Shown here piece by piece: positions 33,546 through 46,324 of a stretch of 64,000 nucleotides of DNA. Where the stretch lies: contig NC_065536.1 in assembly GCF_932294415.1 (NCBI RefSeq), positions 44,786,354-44,850,353 on the forward strand, in the 5' to 3' direction. Numbering within the stretch: position 1 is the stretch's first letter; each line of letters opens with the position of its first letter. The stretch comes from Quercus robur. Taxonomy: Eukaryota; Streptophyta; Magnoliopsida; Fagales; Fagaceae. Position numbers and translations under genes: made by a program. The notes beneath the pieces are model-generated. The model worked only from the letters and a program-made list of their open reading frames with translations. It was not told the DNA's origin and searched no databases.

Positions 33546-34961
33546 AAGGCCTTTCTATTTTTTTTTTTTTTTTTTTTTGAGTTTTTCAAACAAATACAAA
33601 GGATAAACTTTAGAGATAAGTAATAACTGTAATTTCTTTTTGGAAAGTGTAAGCTATAAAGCACTACGCATAGCATCCAAACAAAACCTTAGGCACATGA
33701 ATATGTAGATCCAAACATACAAAGATGGAAAGAAGCACATAAGCATATAGATCCAAGCAAGAACAAAGCAAAAGGCATATAAATATGTAGATCTAAGCAA
33801 AAACAAGGTATTTAGACATATCCTAGCCTAAGAAGGCTAAGCCAACAACATCAAAGCAATAAAACATGTTGGAAAGCAAATAGACATGCTAGGAAAACCA
33901 TAAATCATGTTAGAAAAACTATAAAAGCAAGAGATAGCAAGAAAATGCAAAATAAAGCAATAAACATATTAGGAAATTAAATAGGTGTAGATAGTAGCTA
34001 AAAAGCTACAACTACACCCCTAAACCTCAAACCCAAGATTCCAAGACCAAGGAGAGAGGGATGAGAGCAAGAGCACTACCTCTTGATGTTGGAGAAAAGC
34101 AAGAAATCAAAGGTTTGTATGTGTTTTTGGGGAGAGAGAGAGAAAATCTACCTAGAAAATCTTCTAAAAAGCCCAAAATTAGTTTTTATTTTTTACTTTT
34201 TTTTTTTAAAGTTCTAGGGGGACAGGGGGTATTTATGGTGAAAATCTAACTCTTTAGCTTCTGACAGCCCTTTAGGGTGCGTTGGGGCTAATGTTGATGT
34301 CAGTAGTCTTGTCATTTTCCCTGGTTCAACTTCAAATGCATATTTGAATGCCTTCTTGGACTCCGATTGAGCTGATCTTGGTGTCCTTAGAAAGGTATGG
34401 ATGTCTAATTTTTAGAACATCAAAAGGTATGGCCTTGGGAAGTGAGCTAATGTGCCTAGCACGGTTTTTAAGATATCTCAATCGTTTTAACTCCGATTTC
34501 AACCTATAAATAGTCGTTAGAAAAGGAATTCAATAATCTTTGCAATGGCATTAGTTTCAACCTGTTTCGACAGCTAGATCAAAATTAGGGTTTCTAGGAC
34601 CCTCAGGAGCCAACTTTGAGTCAAACTTGGTCAAATTTGGTCAAATGTGACAAAATTCTCCGAATAGCTTGAGTTTGATGTAAAAACACGAAAAAAGTGG
34701 TTTTGGGGTGATTTTGACCAACTTGACTTTTGGGTCAACCTAAGGTTGACCAAGGGCATTTTGGTCATTATGACCTAAAAATGTACTTTGAGGGCTCCGA
34801 TACCTGAACGGATTGTACCATGTCAATTTAGATGTTTTTGCAATCCTATGGTGAAAAGTTAATATTTTTATATTTTTAGGAGTCTAGCATGCAAAATAAT
34901 GGCGGATAATATACGGTATCTACAATATATAATGTCATTTTAAACTTGTGTTGTTTTTATA
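33546..34961. other. Repeat-derived DNA, no gene seen
   Basis: 33690-33980 is a run of imperfect A-rich phrases (ATGTAGATCCAAGCA, CATGTTAGGAAA). 34250-34940 has a more balanced composition with recurring TTGACC and TTTTGGTCA text (GGTTGACCAAGGGCATTTTGG) but no open frame with a domain. It is probably old transposon sequence. Confidence 0.4.
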
Positions 34962-35504
34962 GGAAAAACCAAAGGCAAAAAAGTGGATGACCACTCCTAT
35001 TCACCTTTATGACAAGTTATATAAGCTCTTTGCAAAGGATAGGGCTATTGGTGTTGGTGCTGAAAGTGCAAAAGAAAAAGTTCAGTGATTGGGCAAGGGA
35101 GGAAAGCGACATTCATGCTGATGCTAGTTATGCAATATCTCGAGATGGGTTCCGTATGGATGGTATGGTAAACATGTATGATTTACTCCTATTGATGCTT
35201 CTTTACAATTACACTCACATGATGTAAACATGAAGGCTCATGTGATAGATATATATTTGAACAACTTAAAAAGATGATTGCTGAGAAAGAAATTGTTGCT
35301 ATGGAACGAGGATGGCCACATTGTTATTCTGAAGATGAAATATTTACTAAGTTGAAAAATATTGGAGTTCCTAATCACTTTCAAATTGAAGCATTCCTTT
35401 TCTTGATTGACTCTCAATCTAAAATGAGAGCATTTTTTGGTTGCCCAGGTGAACGACGTAGGAAATTACTACTTCATATAATTTATGGTCCAACAGCTGC
35501 TTAA
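34962..35504 (+). pseudogene. Myb/SANT-like (transposase-associated) gene fragment
   Basis: After an acceptor-like TTTTTATAG, a frame reads KKWMTTPIHLYDKLYKLFAKDRAIGVGAE, close to the YGKDRATGxGAE segment of plant Myb/SANT-like proteins. A stop follows at ~35088, and the frame shifts (FSDWAREESDIHAD). A further piece (35274-35504) reads MIAEKEIVAMERG and IEAFLFLIDSQSKMRAFFGCPGERR, like the C-terminus of that family. These proteins are related to the DNA-binding partner of PIF/Harbinger transposases. At least two frame changes make it a pseudogene. The parent could be a host gene or a transposon gene. Confidence 0.5.
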
Positions 35505-36825
35505 CTTCAATATAATGGGTGGTAAGACATGAAATTTGATGAATTGTATTTTTTGTATGGATAGTGCTAGAATGTACAACATCTTGTATGGATCTTTTGA
35601 TAGGGACTTGGCTAAATGGGACCTTTTGAATTTATATAGCTGGTTATGATTCCTTTTGGAGGTAAGTGTTGTAAGTCCCTTTTGGATATTGATAGTGTAA
35701 AGACACTGATGAATAAAACTATGGTTTGTTTTTTTGTAAAGTCGTGGATTAATGCAAATGTATTATTACAATATGCTCTTGAAGGAATGTAAATATAGTG
35801 TAAAGAAATTGAACCTATGGTTTGTTTTACGACATTGTGGATGAATATAAGTGTTAGTAAAATATGTTTTTGAAGGAATGTATATCGTTATTGTGTAATA
35901 TTATGTAAAACAATCACCCAATTTTTGTTATTAACTTATTATGTGTATATATTTTGGACAGATAGCCTAATGTAGCGTAAAATATTCTACAAAATTCACA
36001 ATATATGTCATCGTAAATGCTAAGTTCCTAATATCATGTATACAACACAAATCAGGGTAGCGACAAGGCCGTGGGGATGGAGGGTAGGATTTTTGTGTCT
36101 ACCCTTTAGTTGCTAATCACTATTGCTCAATAGGGGAAACTGAGTCTCATTATACGAGACTTACGTTTTCAGGGCTAGTAATGGTTGTGGATGAGAATTG
36201 GTAGCCATCCCTAAAACCGAAAGGACCTCATATAAAAACCTCATCCCTTTGGTAGATTTCCTATGTTCCCAAGGCTTGTGACCTAAACCTTTCTCCTTTT
36301 ACCCATTCTCATCAACACCAAACAGTCACCATTCCATTCTCAAAATAGCTCTAAAACCCCATTGAAATCAACCCCAAAAACCCAGGAAAAACAATCAGTT
36401 CAACCTCTCCAAAGCTCCCAAAATATAACCTGAAGACCCCAACAAGAAGACCAAGATATTCCAGCCCAAAAAAAAAAAAAAAAAAAAAATTTCCATACTT
36501 TCTTTCATATACCATAAACCACAATAGCAGAAATTTCAACCAAAAACCCCCCAAAAAGGTCATTCCTATTCCCACTTACCCAACACAACAACAACGACAA
36601 GAAGTAAAGAAGAAGAGCAGCAGTATTCGATGACACTACCTAATCCAGGAAGCAAAATATGGTAATAGAATCAAGCAGAGGATCTAAATTGAAAGCAAAA
36701 ATCATCACAAACGGAGAGACACAAACATGACCAAGCACAAATTGATTGCCATCTAGTATTATCATATGCATCAGATTTTCTTTGCTAAATAACTGTAATA
36801 TGCTAAGTATTTTGTTAGTTGTCCT
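35505..36825. other. Intergenic DNA, no gene seen
   Basis: AT-rich, with a short A run at 36471-36489. No supported coding frame, RNA or clear repeat. Confidence 0.45.
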
Positions 36826-36850
36826 GTTGCGAAAGAATTTGTAATAATAG

Positions 36851-37020
36851 CATCTCGAGTTTCTTAAACTCGAGATTCAATTAAAAAATCGAGCTTTTAA
36901 GACTCGTTTTTGTTGTTTTTCAGTTGCTGACATGGCGAAAGTTTCCACTTGGATAGCGAGTTTATAAAACTCGATTTCCAAAATCGAGTTTTATAAACTC
37001 GCTTTCGCTTTAACACTTTT
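36851..37020. repeat. Left terminal repeat of the MULE
   Basis: It has three nested palindromes: CTCGAGTTTCTTAAACTCGAG, then AAATCGAGCTTTTAAGACTCG, then GCGAGTTTATAAAACTCGAT..ATCGAGTTTTATAAACTCGC. It is followed by a CT-rich, GC-richer segment (37030-37300) that looks transcribed: it ends CCTAAGGTACTCTC, a plausible donor. No protein is recognised there. Confidence 0.65.
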
Positions 37021-37029
37021 TACCCTTCC

Positions 37030-39719
37030 CACTTAAAACAATCTACAGAGACCCGTTCAAAATCTCTCAATCTTAGACACTGCTCTCTCAAACTCTCTCA
37101 AACTCTTCCCCTCACTGTGAAAATTTCAAAATCAACTCACTCTCAGACACTCCGCTCTCTCAAACTCGCCGTGCCGAAGGTGCTGCTCCCATTGACACTC
37201 AGCCACCGAAACTCAGTTCTGCTTCCATTGACAGTCAGGCACTCAAAGTCAGTACTGCTCCCATTGAACCACCGTGCGCCTAAGGTACTCTCTCTTTCTC
37301 CAACTTCAATCTTAGGTTTTGGAATTTCATGATGTTTCCTATTTCTTTTTTCAATTTCGGATCTTTCTGGGTTTTGGTGGTTCATGTCATTTCAGTGAAT
37401 GCATGTATATTATTATGTTTGGTTGTTTGGGAAATTAAATTTTTTTAATTGATTGAGCATTTGATTGGGTTTCATTAGTGTAAAAAGTGTTAATATCTAG
37501 ATTACATTGATATTTAATCGAGTTTGTTGGGGTTTCATTTGATTTGTTTGTGGGTTTTGTTTGATTTGTTTGATTTGTTTGTGTATCTTGTTTCATGGTA
37601 TTTTCACTGATTTGTTTTGGGTTTGTTTTAATTTTCTGATTGTATTTTCGTTTGTGGGTTTGTAAAGCAAATTATGGGTTTGATGAAATGCTTCTATGAA
37701 CGGTGTATGAGTTGTGAAGTAATAAGTGAGAATATTCATTTGAAAAAAATGAGAACTTACACCAGAACATCTGTATTTGAGCGTGGACAGGGTTTTGGGG
37801 TTGTGCCCCATTTGGTTCAGCCATGGGAATAAGGAATGAGTCATTGTTTGGTTTCCATAGATTGATATCTGTCAATCTTTATCATTCTAAACAGAAAGAG
37901 ACCAAAGAAAACAAAGAAATCATTGATAAAACTCAATTTCTAATAGTTCAATGGGTTAAGTGTAATGAAGATAATAGTTTAGTGTGGAAAAGTGTAATTT
38001 GCTCTTGTTTTTATAGGCTTATTGATGTTAATTCAAGAGCTAAAGTAGCTTCCTCATTCCTTTCTTCATATTGTTAGGAATAAACCACTTCTGTTGAGAC
38101 TCATGATTGATTTCGATGTTGAGAGCTTCAATTTGTCCATCATCATTGTGAAAATTAACTCTAGCTATAATGCTCTTATAGTTAATTTAAACTAGATGAT
38201 GTCCCGTGCGATACACGAACTATTTTACAATTTCACTTGAACGTGTTACATGACAAAACCATAGGCTAGCATAACCGAATGAATTATATATATATCCCCT
38301 AACCAATTTGAAATGAGAATGAGGAGAAAGAGAATGAGAACCTCTTAATCTCATTCTTTGAATAAATATGCGAAGGTACCACAATGAAAATTTTGAAATA
38401 ATTTTCTTTTGTGTTGTCCCTATTCTGTTACAACTACATTGTTTAATGTCAAGATGGGTCTCCTCTTTTTTATTTTTTTGGATAGTATAGATATGTCTCC
38501 TTTAGTTGCATTGTTTCATTCTTTTAGGTGTCTTTGTCACTTCTCTACCTCTCTCTCTGAATGAACAAGCTTATTCCTGTGGGGGTATAAACTCAATTCT
38601 AAAGTACATTGATTCAAAAAAAAAGCAGAATTAATGAAAGTAGTAATTTTATTTGGTACAGAATTCAATTTCTTTTAATTGTAAAAGTTTACAAAATTAT
38701 TCCAACTCCAAAAAATTCATTATGTTTTTTTCTAACTTACCAATTCTAATTTCTTTGATTGCGTAAACATCATCGATTTGCATTAGTTCTATTTTTGGTA
38801 TGATTGTTTTGGTTTTTCACAATATTATTAGTAGCTTGAAGTTAATGTATGTGCAGCATTGGAGCTCCAACTAAGAGGCCATCTCCCTTCCTTATTGCTC
38901 CTTTTAAAGAAGTGGGGTGGCTTCAGCAGTTTCCTTGGCCAATTGAGGCCTTGATGCCATGCTTATGATCACCTGCATGGACTTTTTTTTTTTTTTTTTT
39001 TTTTGTTCAGATTTACAACTTGCCCAAATATAGTCATACTATTTCACAATCTGGTTAAAGAATTATGTTCTTGCATTTACATAATATAATGGCCAGATTG
39101 TTGCTTTGTATGAAAAGGATATGGGTGCAGGTGACTGGTCACTTCTAGAGGTTGGCCTCCAACCTAATTCAAATAAACGTGTAACGATGCTCCTGCTTAG
39201 TTAAAAATCATAAGCATGGGTCAGTTGTTTACTGGTCGAACGTGTTCTTAATACACTTTCTGCTTCACTTGCTGCTTCACTTGCTTGCCTTAGAGCACAT
39301 TTCTAGGCCCTTTCTTTCTATCAAAACTTTGCAAGCTTTGAACAAACAATTTTTTATTCTGTTTTATGATGTATATTCCTTTTTCTTGTGCTAACCTGCT
39401 GCCCAATATTTTCTTAATGTGCATTTATATGTTCTTCTCCTAGTTGACTTTTGAAGTAAAAGTTTCTATCTTTGCAGACTAACGTGGCAGTACACATGAC
39501 CATTTATGTAAATGAAATTAATATTTTATTTTTACTAGTTAGACATATAACATTTTTAATCTATCACTTAACAACAGAGACCATTTTAAGACAAAATTAA
39601 AAGATTAGGGACCAAACCAACACAACAAAAAGATTAGGGACCAAATTGAGATTAGGCACCAATTTTATAATTTCCCTAAAAATATATAGTGTTTCTCTGT
39701 AACTAGATGTGGTACACTG
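37030..39719. other. Left interior of the MULE, no recognised gene
   Basis: Short open frames (37117-37332, 37823-38077) have no domain. A weak Helitron-like end (CTAG at 38192-38195 with a 4-bp-stem hairpin CGTG..CACG) occurs on the minus strand. The region could hold a captured gene fragment, as in Pack-MULEs, but I recognise none. Confidence 0.4.
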
Positions 39720-40800
39720 CAGCAGATAACACAAGCCTGTTGACAGAGCACTTTAAAATCTTTTATTCTTCAAGTGCCGTTACTCCATTGAAGCACCTAA
39801 CCCCAGTCATAACTAGAGTCCTCCATCAAACTCTAAACTCTGACCTGATGCCAAATCCTTCTAGTTATTGAGCAATCAAAGAAAATGTAGTCCCTAATCT
39901 TCCCTTTGCTTTGAAATCTTCCTCCAACCCCAAGATTAATTTTGTCTGGACCTTTAAGTTTTAACAACCCAAAAGCTTTTAACCCAAGCCACCCAAATTT
40001 ATCTGGTCAGGACAAAAAGATTTCAAATATGCTTCATTATGACAAATTTTTTCTAATCCTTAAGTTTTTTAACCTCAAGCCCCCTTCTTTCCCTTCCTAT
40101 GAAACTATTAAAATTACTATCCAAGCTCCTAATAACCTCTTTAGGGAGAATAAAAACCCCAGGCCAGTACCCTTGAACCCTGAACAGAATAGATTGAATA
40201 AGTCGGAGTCTCCCAACAATAGAGAGATTCTTGGTAGTTCATGAGTTTATACGAGTTGTGATTTTCTCAATGAAAGGCTTATAATATTTACAAGACAGCT
40301 AGGTATCAGATATTTAAATGATTGAACTTTAAAAGATCTTCACTCTGTTATATTGTTTGTTGATCCCCTCCAAAGTGGAAACTTCACTCTTAGTAGCATT
40401 TGTTGTCATGCCAGATAAAATTGAAACTGAGCACCTTGTTTTGAACAACCTCTAGCTTTCCTCCAGCATTCTCAAGTTACTGCAACAGATTCCCAAAAAC
40501 TTTCTCATACCAATTCTTAAGTCTCAACTTTCCAACCTCCAATCTCTTATAGACCTTCCTCTGTCTATGTATGTAATGACACAACTAGATTGTGCTCCAA
40601 AAGAAATGGGAAAATTTGGTATTTGGCCTTTGTCAATAGGTTAATTCTTGAAATTTTTATGGCGACCCTCTCAAAATTACCAATCTTAGTACTGGTTAAG
40701 CACTTATAACCCCACTCTTTTTTATGGGGGCTAAGAACCAAGAACAAAAAGACTTGCAACAAACTAAATCTGGTTAACCACTTAACCCTGCTTGGTGCTA
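39720..40800 (-). pseudogene. LINE remnant inside the MULE
   Basis: On the minus strand, 40560-40470 reads like the linker between endonuclease and reverse transcriptase of plant L1 elements (KLRLKNWYEKVFGN, then LENAGGKLEVVQNK). 39900-39840 reads DYIFFDCSITRRIWHQV, the zinc-finger-like C-terminal domain (zf-RVT). The RT itself is missing between them, and stops and shifts are frequent. The order on the strand is correct for a LINE ORF2 with an internal deletion. Confidence 0.4.
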
Positions 40801-41176
40801 ATAAAATAGTAATTCTCGAATCATATGATGACAGTTCTGCTATGAAGTCTCAAATGTTGACAAATGGTCTCCAATGAGATGGCTCTAGCTCAGTAAACAG
40901 AAAATGAAAGATTGATTTTTTTCCCATGTTTGGTAGAATGGAGTAGTTGAAATTAAGAAAAAATTAAAAGTGGTCAGATTATTATGTTCTATATGGGTTC
41001 ATACTTTTAATCTTCTCAACATGGGAAGCAAATATGAAAAAAAAAAAAAAAAAGGTTTTCTTTGCGACGAGAAGATAAATATTGTCCTAATTTATAATTT
41101 ATTACTAAAAATAATTCAATAAAATAACGCAGCCCGCTCCCAAATAGTAATTTTCTTTTAATAGTACTAACAATGC

Positions 41177-41473
41177 TTAGGAATAAAACATACCATGATA
41201 ACTTCTAGAAATAGAAGCTATAGTAGTTTGCTTAATTGGGGTAGGTTCCGAACTTACCTTTTTTGAAGAAAATTCTATTTTACAGTAGCACTCCTTTGCC
41301 CCTACACTATTAATGATCTCACAGTTGCACTGTTTGCAGTATGGAGCCTCGGATTGATGAGGAGTTAGAGGTCTTGGACCCCGGTCTGCGTCAGAGGTCA
41401 TTGTTGACATGACAGCCATATCATCGATCAGAGGCCATTTGGAATGGCAAGGTGAAATTTCTAGTTCTAACAA
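41177..41473 (-). other. Unrecognised 98-codon frame downstream of the transposase
   Basis: An open minus-strand frame has a Cys cluster (CKQCNCE..CYCK) just 3' of the MULE transposase. It may be a leftover last exon or second gene of the MULE. I do not recognise it. Confidence 0.25.
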
Positions 41474-41550
41474 CTGCTTTAATATTTACGTTGTCTTTGA
41501 CTGTTAGTTAGCAAGTTCTTTCAATGTTGTATTTCTAGTTCTAACAACCG

Positions 41551-44119
41551 CTATAATGCTGGATTAGGCAACCACTTTGGCCCTATGGGATCCCTCCACA
41601 ATGACTGCGACTTAGGAACCACAAATGCATGCTCATAAGTGTTAATGGCATTGTTCAAACCATAACACGGGTGAATATATGTGGTCGAATCATTATTTAA
41701 ATAGTCACATACTCTAATTGCATGTGAACACGGGATCCCTATGTTTTTCCATTTACCACAACTGCATGTTCTTTCCTGTAACCGAACTTCATAATTGTGG
41801 TTACCCCCTCCTGCACTACACGTGTTGAGTTGGGTAACTATTTGAAATATCAGCTCTTCATTGCTAAATGGCTTGAGATAATGTTTCTCAGATTTACTCT
41901 TATTCTCATCCCACTTGGAGAAGGCATATTTACTCCATTTCTTACCCTCTGAGAACTCAAAAAGGTATTCTTTGCGACGGTCGTGGAAATAACTGACAAG
42001 TTTGTTCCAAGTGAACTCAACCAACGCAGCAATAGGAAGGCCCCGTGCACCTTTCAATACACCATTGAAGCACTCTGATATATTGGTTGTCATTGGCCCA
42101 AAACGTCTCCCACCATCCTGTGACTGGGTCCACATATCCACAGACTCGCCCATTAGGTATGTGTATGGAAGATAATCTTAATTCTTTTCCTTGCCATCCT
42201 TCCCCATCAACTTCTTCTTATTTCTAATGGCCTCAATTTCCGCCTGCTTAATGGTCTCCATTATGGTATAAAATTTCACTGCCTGACTAGCATATCCGGC
42301 TTTCAATACCGTTGACTTCAGAGTCGAGTTCTGAAAATGTGTGTTAAAGTTGCTAGCAACATGTCGAAGGCAATGTCTATGAAATACCAGTGCTCTTCCA
42401 TCATCCCTTCTAGGCCAGTTTGCAATGGCGTTTTTGATACCGAGATGTCGGTCAGAAATTATGCAAATGCCTTCGTTAGGTATCACGCGGCCAATCACAT
42501 CTCTGAGGCATTGTAAAAACCACCTCCAACTAGACCCTGACTCAGAATCCACAATAGCAAAGGCAAGAGGGAATACCTTGTTGTTAGCATCGGTTGCCAT
42601 TGCAACCAACAACTTTCCCTGATATTTACCATACAGATAGGTCCCATCAATACTGATAACCAGCTTGCAATATTTGAATCCATCAATGCTTGGACTGAAA
42701 GACCAAAACACATAATTCAAAAATACTGTGTCATCTTCACCGGTGGATGTGGTACGATAGAACACCTGGGTAGTCAGATCCTGATCAATATATGCCATTA
42801 GCAACTTTTGCAACCTTTGATAAGACTCTTCCCAATTCCCAAACATCTTCCCAATTGCGTTTTGTTTCGCATCCCACACCTTGTAGTAAGAAGGCTTTTG
42901 TCCCTCATATTTCGACTCTATCATAGATCTGAGATGCTTAATTGGGGTAGTGTGATCCTCACATAACTTCTTAAGGATGTCATCTGCAATAAATTTACAA
43001 CTCATCATTCTACCATCATTTCGCATCCCAGTCCGTATACACGTGTGAGGACCCTTGTACACGGTAACCATCCATAGATTGTGGAACTTGGGCTTCATGA
43101 CTACGCAGACATACCACATGCATGACTCATCAACGCATTTCGCACAAAGTTTTGTCGTGGTTGACCTACTGATCATAAAATGTTTGTTTTCCTTGAGGGC
43201 ACACTTTGTTAATACGCGTTGCACTTCCATTTTATTGGCAAAAGTCAAGCCTTTGCACAAATTCATCCCCTCTCTCCAACTAGACACAAATGGTATCTCA
43301 ATATGTGAAGGATCAACCAAATTTTCCCAAAGTATTTTCAGAAAATGACAAGGCAGGTGGTGAGTACACAGGGAATGTGTCTGTAATGTTTTGGATACTA
43401 AGAACATTGTATGCATCAGGTTGACTACCATCCAATGTCTCATCGTCATCAATGTCTCTCTCAAAGTCCCTAAAGTCTCCTTGTTCAATCCTGTCTTCAA
43501 TCTCATCTCTATCGCCAAAATCTTCACCGTTAATGGCAATATTTTCATCAACATAGTCATCATCATCATCCTCATCCTCGTCCTCATCATCATAATCATC
43601 ATCATTCTCATCCTCATCCTCATCATCATCATCATCATCGGCATGAACATCTTCATCGGCATGAACATCATCATGCTCTACATGTGTAAAATACTGGTAT
43701 TGAGCATCTGAAACTGTAACTTGTAAACTTGTTTGTGTTTGTTGGATTTCCTCAATACCAACTTCTGCACGTGGCTCCAACTATATGTACAACTCAATGT
43801 TAGTTACTTCAGGTATTCTCTCCAACTTGTCAAACATGATCTTCACATGTTTGTCTGCTTTTATCGCCATGTACTTGTAATTAATCCGATGCTTCAGGAT
43901 TTCATTTGGCATGCGATAAGTAATGTGTATGTTGTGCACAGCAGGGTTCTCACACAACTCTTCCATAACCATCATCTTCAATTCGTCAAGGGTCTTCAAC
44001 CTACGATCAATTTGGGTATAATAGGTCTTTATACCTGGCCCTTCAAATGGCAATCCCTTGTTCGCATTAGCATTCTTCAATGGACCACCGTGGTATATGA
44101 TTATATCAATTTCAAGCAT
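41551..44119 (-). pseudogene. MuDR-family (MULE) transposase, broken by two stops and a frameshift
   Basis: Reading from ATG at 44119: an N-terminal MuDR-type domain (GLPFEGPGIKTYY, ITYRMPNEILKHR), an in-frame TAG at 43783-43781, and an acidic Asp/Glu run (~43650-43555). A frameshift at an A run (~43329-43331) comes just before NLVDPSHIEIP. Then follow the DNA-binding region (STTTKLCAKCVDESCMW) and the DDE domain with Asp in ISIDGTYLYGKYQGK and IISDRHLGIKNA and the RHCLRHVASNF stretch. A TAA lies at 42180-42178. The C-terminal region contains the SWIM zinc finger CSCGKWKNIGIPCSH (CxC..CxH) and ends at 41551. An intact version would cut and paste MULEs in the nucleus. Three lesions make this copy inactive. 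Confidence 0.88.
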
Positions 44120-46270
44120 TGTGAACCTATTACAATCAAGTTACTATGTTAGTTAACAAACATTTTCAAGTTCCCTGATCTAAAAGAAACTTGAAGTAGG
44201 TCTTTAACTTTCTAATAAAAAGATGCGGCCGAGAAACTTTTATAAGTTGCTTTTCATCATACATACAAACTGAACATTTTTTCGTGCCATTTCTTAGTGT
44301 AGTACGACTATATTTAACAATTGGACATATACAAATCCATCTATCCTTCCTATATACAAGAGGCTAATTACAGCAGCATGGTATGAGAGGTAAACACATG
44401 TAAAGCAAAAGATAATTGCAAACGCAATTTTTTTTAACACATACAAAATTACAAAAGATAATGGGGGACTAAATAATTGCAAAAGATATATCATATAATT
44501 TTGTAACACAAACACAACCACATTTTTTGGTAACACATACAAACCCCACCCCCCCCCCCCCCCCAAAACAAAAAAGAATCAATACCTTTTCAGTATTTCC
44601 AACATATTTCATGCTTAAGACATTAGTATCAACTGAAATCCCAATCAACCATTTTATTAGATTCCAAGACTACCTTTAATAACCACATCAGAGTGGACCT
44701 TTTAGCCTAATGAACACACGATACACACTCATTACAAATTAAATCTGCTTCAACATTGTGACTGTTCTCAACAAAAGCCCCTTCAAAAATGAATAAGAGA
44801 ACCTCTGCTATTATGTACAGACCACTTTCATAATGATTCCATGAAAAGTCGTTACAAGATTAAAGTCCATAATATTTTGTTCACACATACACATCTATAT
44901 TAACCTGTACTAACCTATACTAACCTATACACATCTATACACATCTAACCTATATTAACCTGTACTAACCTATACACATCTATATTAACCTATACACATC
45001 TAAACTCAATATGCTACACCACTATAAAAAGTGTTAGGGACCTTAAAGGTTTCACTGGAAAAAAAAAATGTAAACGTCCACATGATTTACCTATAACAAA
45101 ATCAATGGTTCTTAAGTTTGCATCTTGTATAAAGGCAGACAATTCCTAAATAAAGGAACTGTCATGTTCTAGTGCTACGTTTACCATTTACTAAACTAAA
45201 AAGGGGCAACTCAAGCAGTTAAAATTACATTAATGTCTCTAGCACCATGTCAAAAAGCAAAATGAAGGAAATATTAGGCAGCCCTTAAAGTTAGAATTAG
45301 TCACTACACAAATAATCCTCTCCAAGTTCTTTTTTTACTATATTCTGAGATGTTCACAATTTCCAGGCATGGCAAACAACACAGTCAACTCCAAAGCAAG
45401 ACTTACATCCTAGCATCCATACCTAAATCCCCTGAGATATCTGCATACTCATGTCCTGCTAGTCTTTTGTACGCATTATTTCAAGAAGAAGTTTTGTAAC
45501 TTCAACAATTACTATAACCATGTGCCCATTTTCTTTGTCTTTTACCAATAAATTCAAACCATCCACTAGCTCCTTCAAGATAAAGTGGTGACTCCACAAT
45601 CAAGCAACACTCCACATCTCAGATAACAAGGGAAACGTACATTGCTATGAATCTTTCATAAAATTTTCTAACCTACAAGAATTTGGTGAATCTAATTCAA
45701 GAAAGATTGATTCTCTTTAAAATTGGCAGATTTGATCAAGAAGAATTAATGCAGGGAAACACCTCAAAAGGAATAAAGTCAATGAGAACAGAATTTTTTT
45801 TATTTCACCAAAATGGCTAATGCAAAAACATATTTTTATCAAGATGGTTAAGATTAATCACATGAATTAGTAATAAATCAAAGAAAATATAACAAATAAT
45901 ATATAGCTCAAATGACATGCAAGCCAATAAAAACACGGAATTGAAATCAACAACAAAAAGATACTATAAGAAGAACATCTTATATTAGGAAAAAACATGG
46001 AGTCATTGGAAAACCCATAAAGTCATTGGAAAGTTCTCTTAGTGGCAAAACCCATACACAACTAATACCCAAGTACAATAACAATCAAATCAAAAAACCC
46101 ATACCTGAAATATGAAATTGTTGAGAGGGAAGAGCAGTGAGAGAGGCAATGTGGTGAGTGAGAGTGAGAGGTGTGAGAGTTAGTAAGGCTGAGTGTATGG
46201 GTGAGAGTTGAGAATGCTCTGTTTTTGGGTGAGAGTTTAGTGAGGCTGAGTGTGGACTGAATAATATAGT
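44120..46270. other. Right interior of the MULE, no gene
   Basis: Upstream noncoding sequence of the transposase, AT-rich. It includes a 17-base C run (~44549-44565) and the short tandem repeat listed separately. A purine-rich GTGAGAG-repeating segment at 46120-46260 resembles a 5' leader near the right end. Confidence 0.5.
44889..45003. repeat. Short tandem repeat (ACCTATACACATCTATATTA)
   Basis: Interleaved copies of AACCTATAC, ACACATCTA and TATTAACCTGTACT repeat over ~115 bp. This is simple microsatellite-like expansion, noncoding. Confidence 0.7.
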
Positions 46271-46324
46271 CCCAGGAACACGTTAGTAATATACTGCTAT
46301 CTGTTTGTGAGTGTGGACAGAACG

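Noticed and set aside
37117..37332. Captured host gene in the left part of the MULE (Pack-MULE)
   Set aside because: Composition and a donor-like site are suggestive, but the encoded text shows repeats of KVLLPLT-like phrases and no known protein; evidence is too thin to call.
43391..43711. Ile-rich + strand open frame
   Set aside because: It is the reverse of the acidic tract of the MULE transposase; composition follows from the CATCAT repeat.
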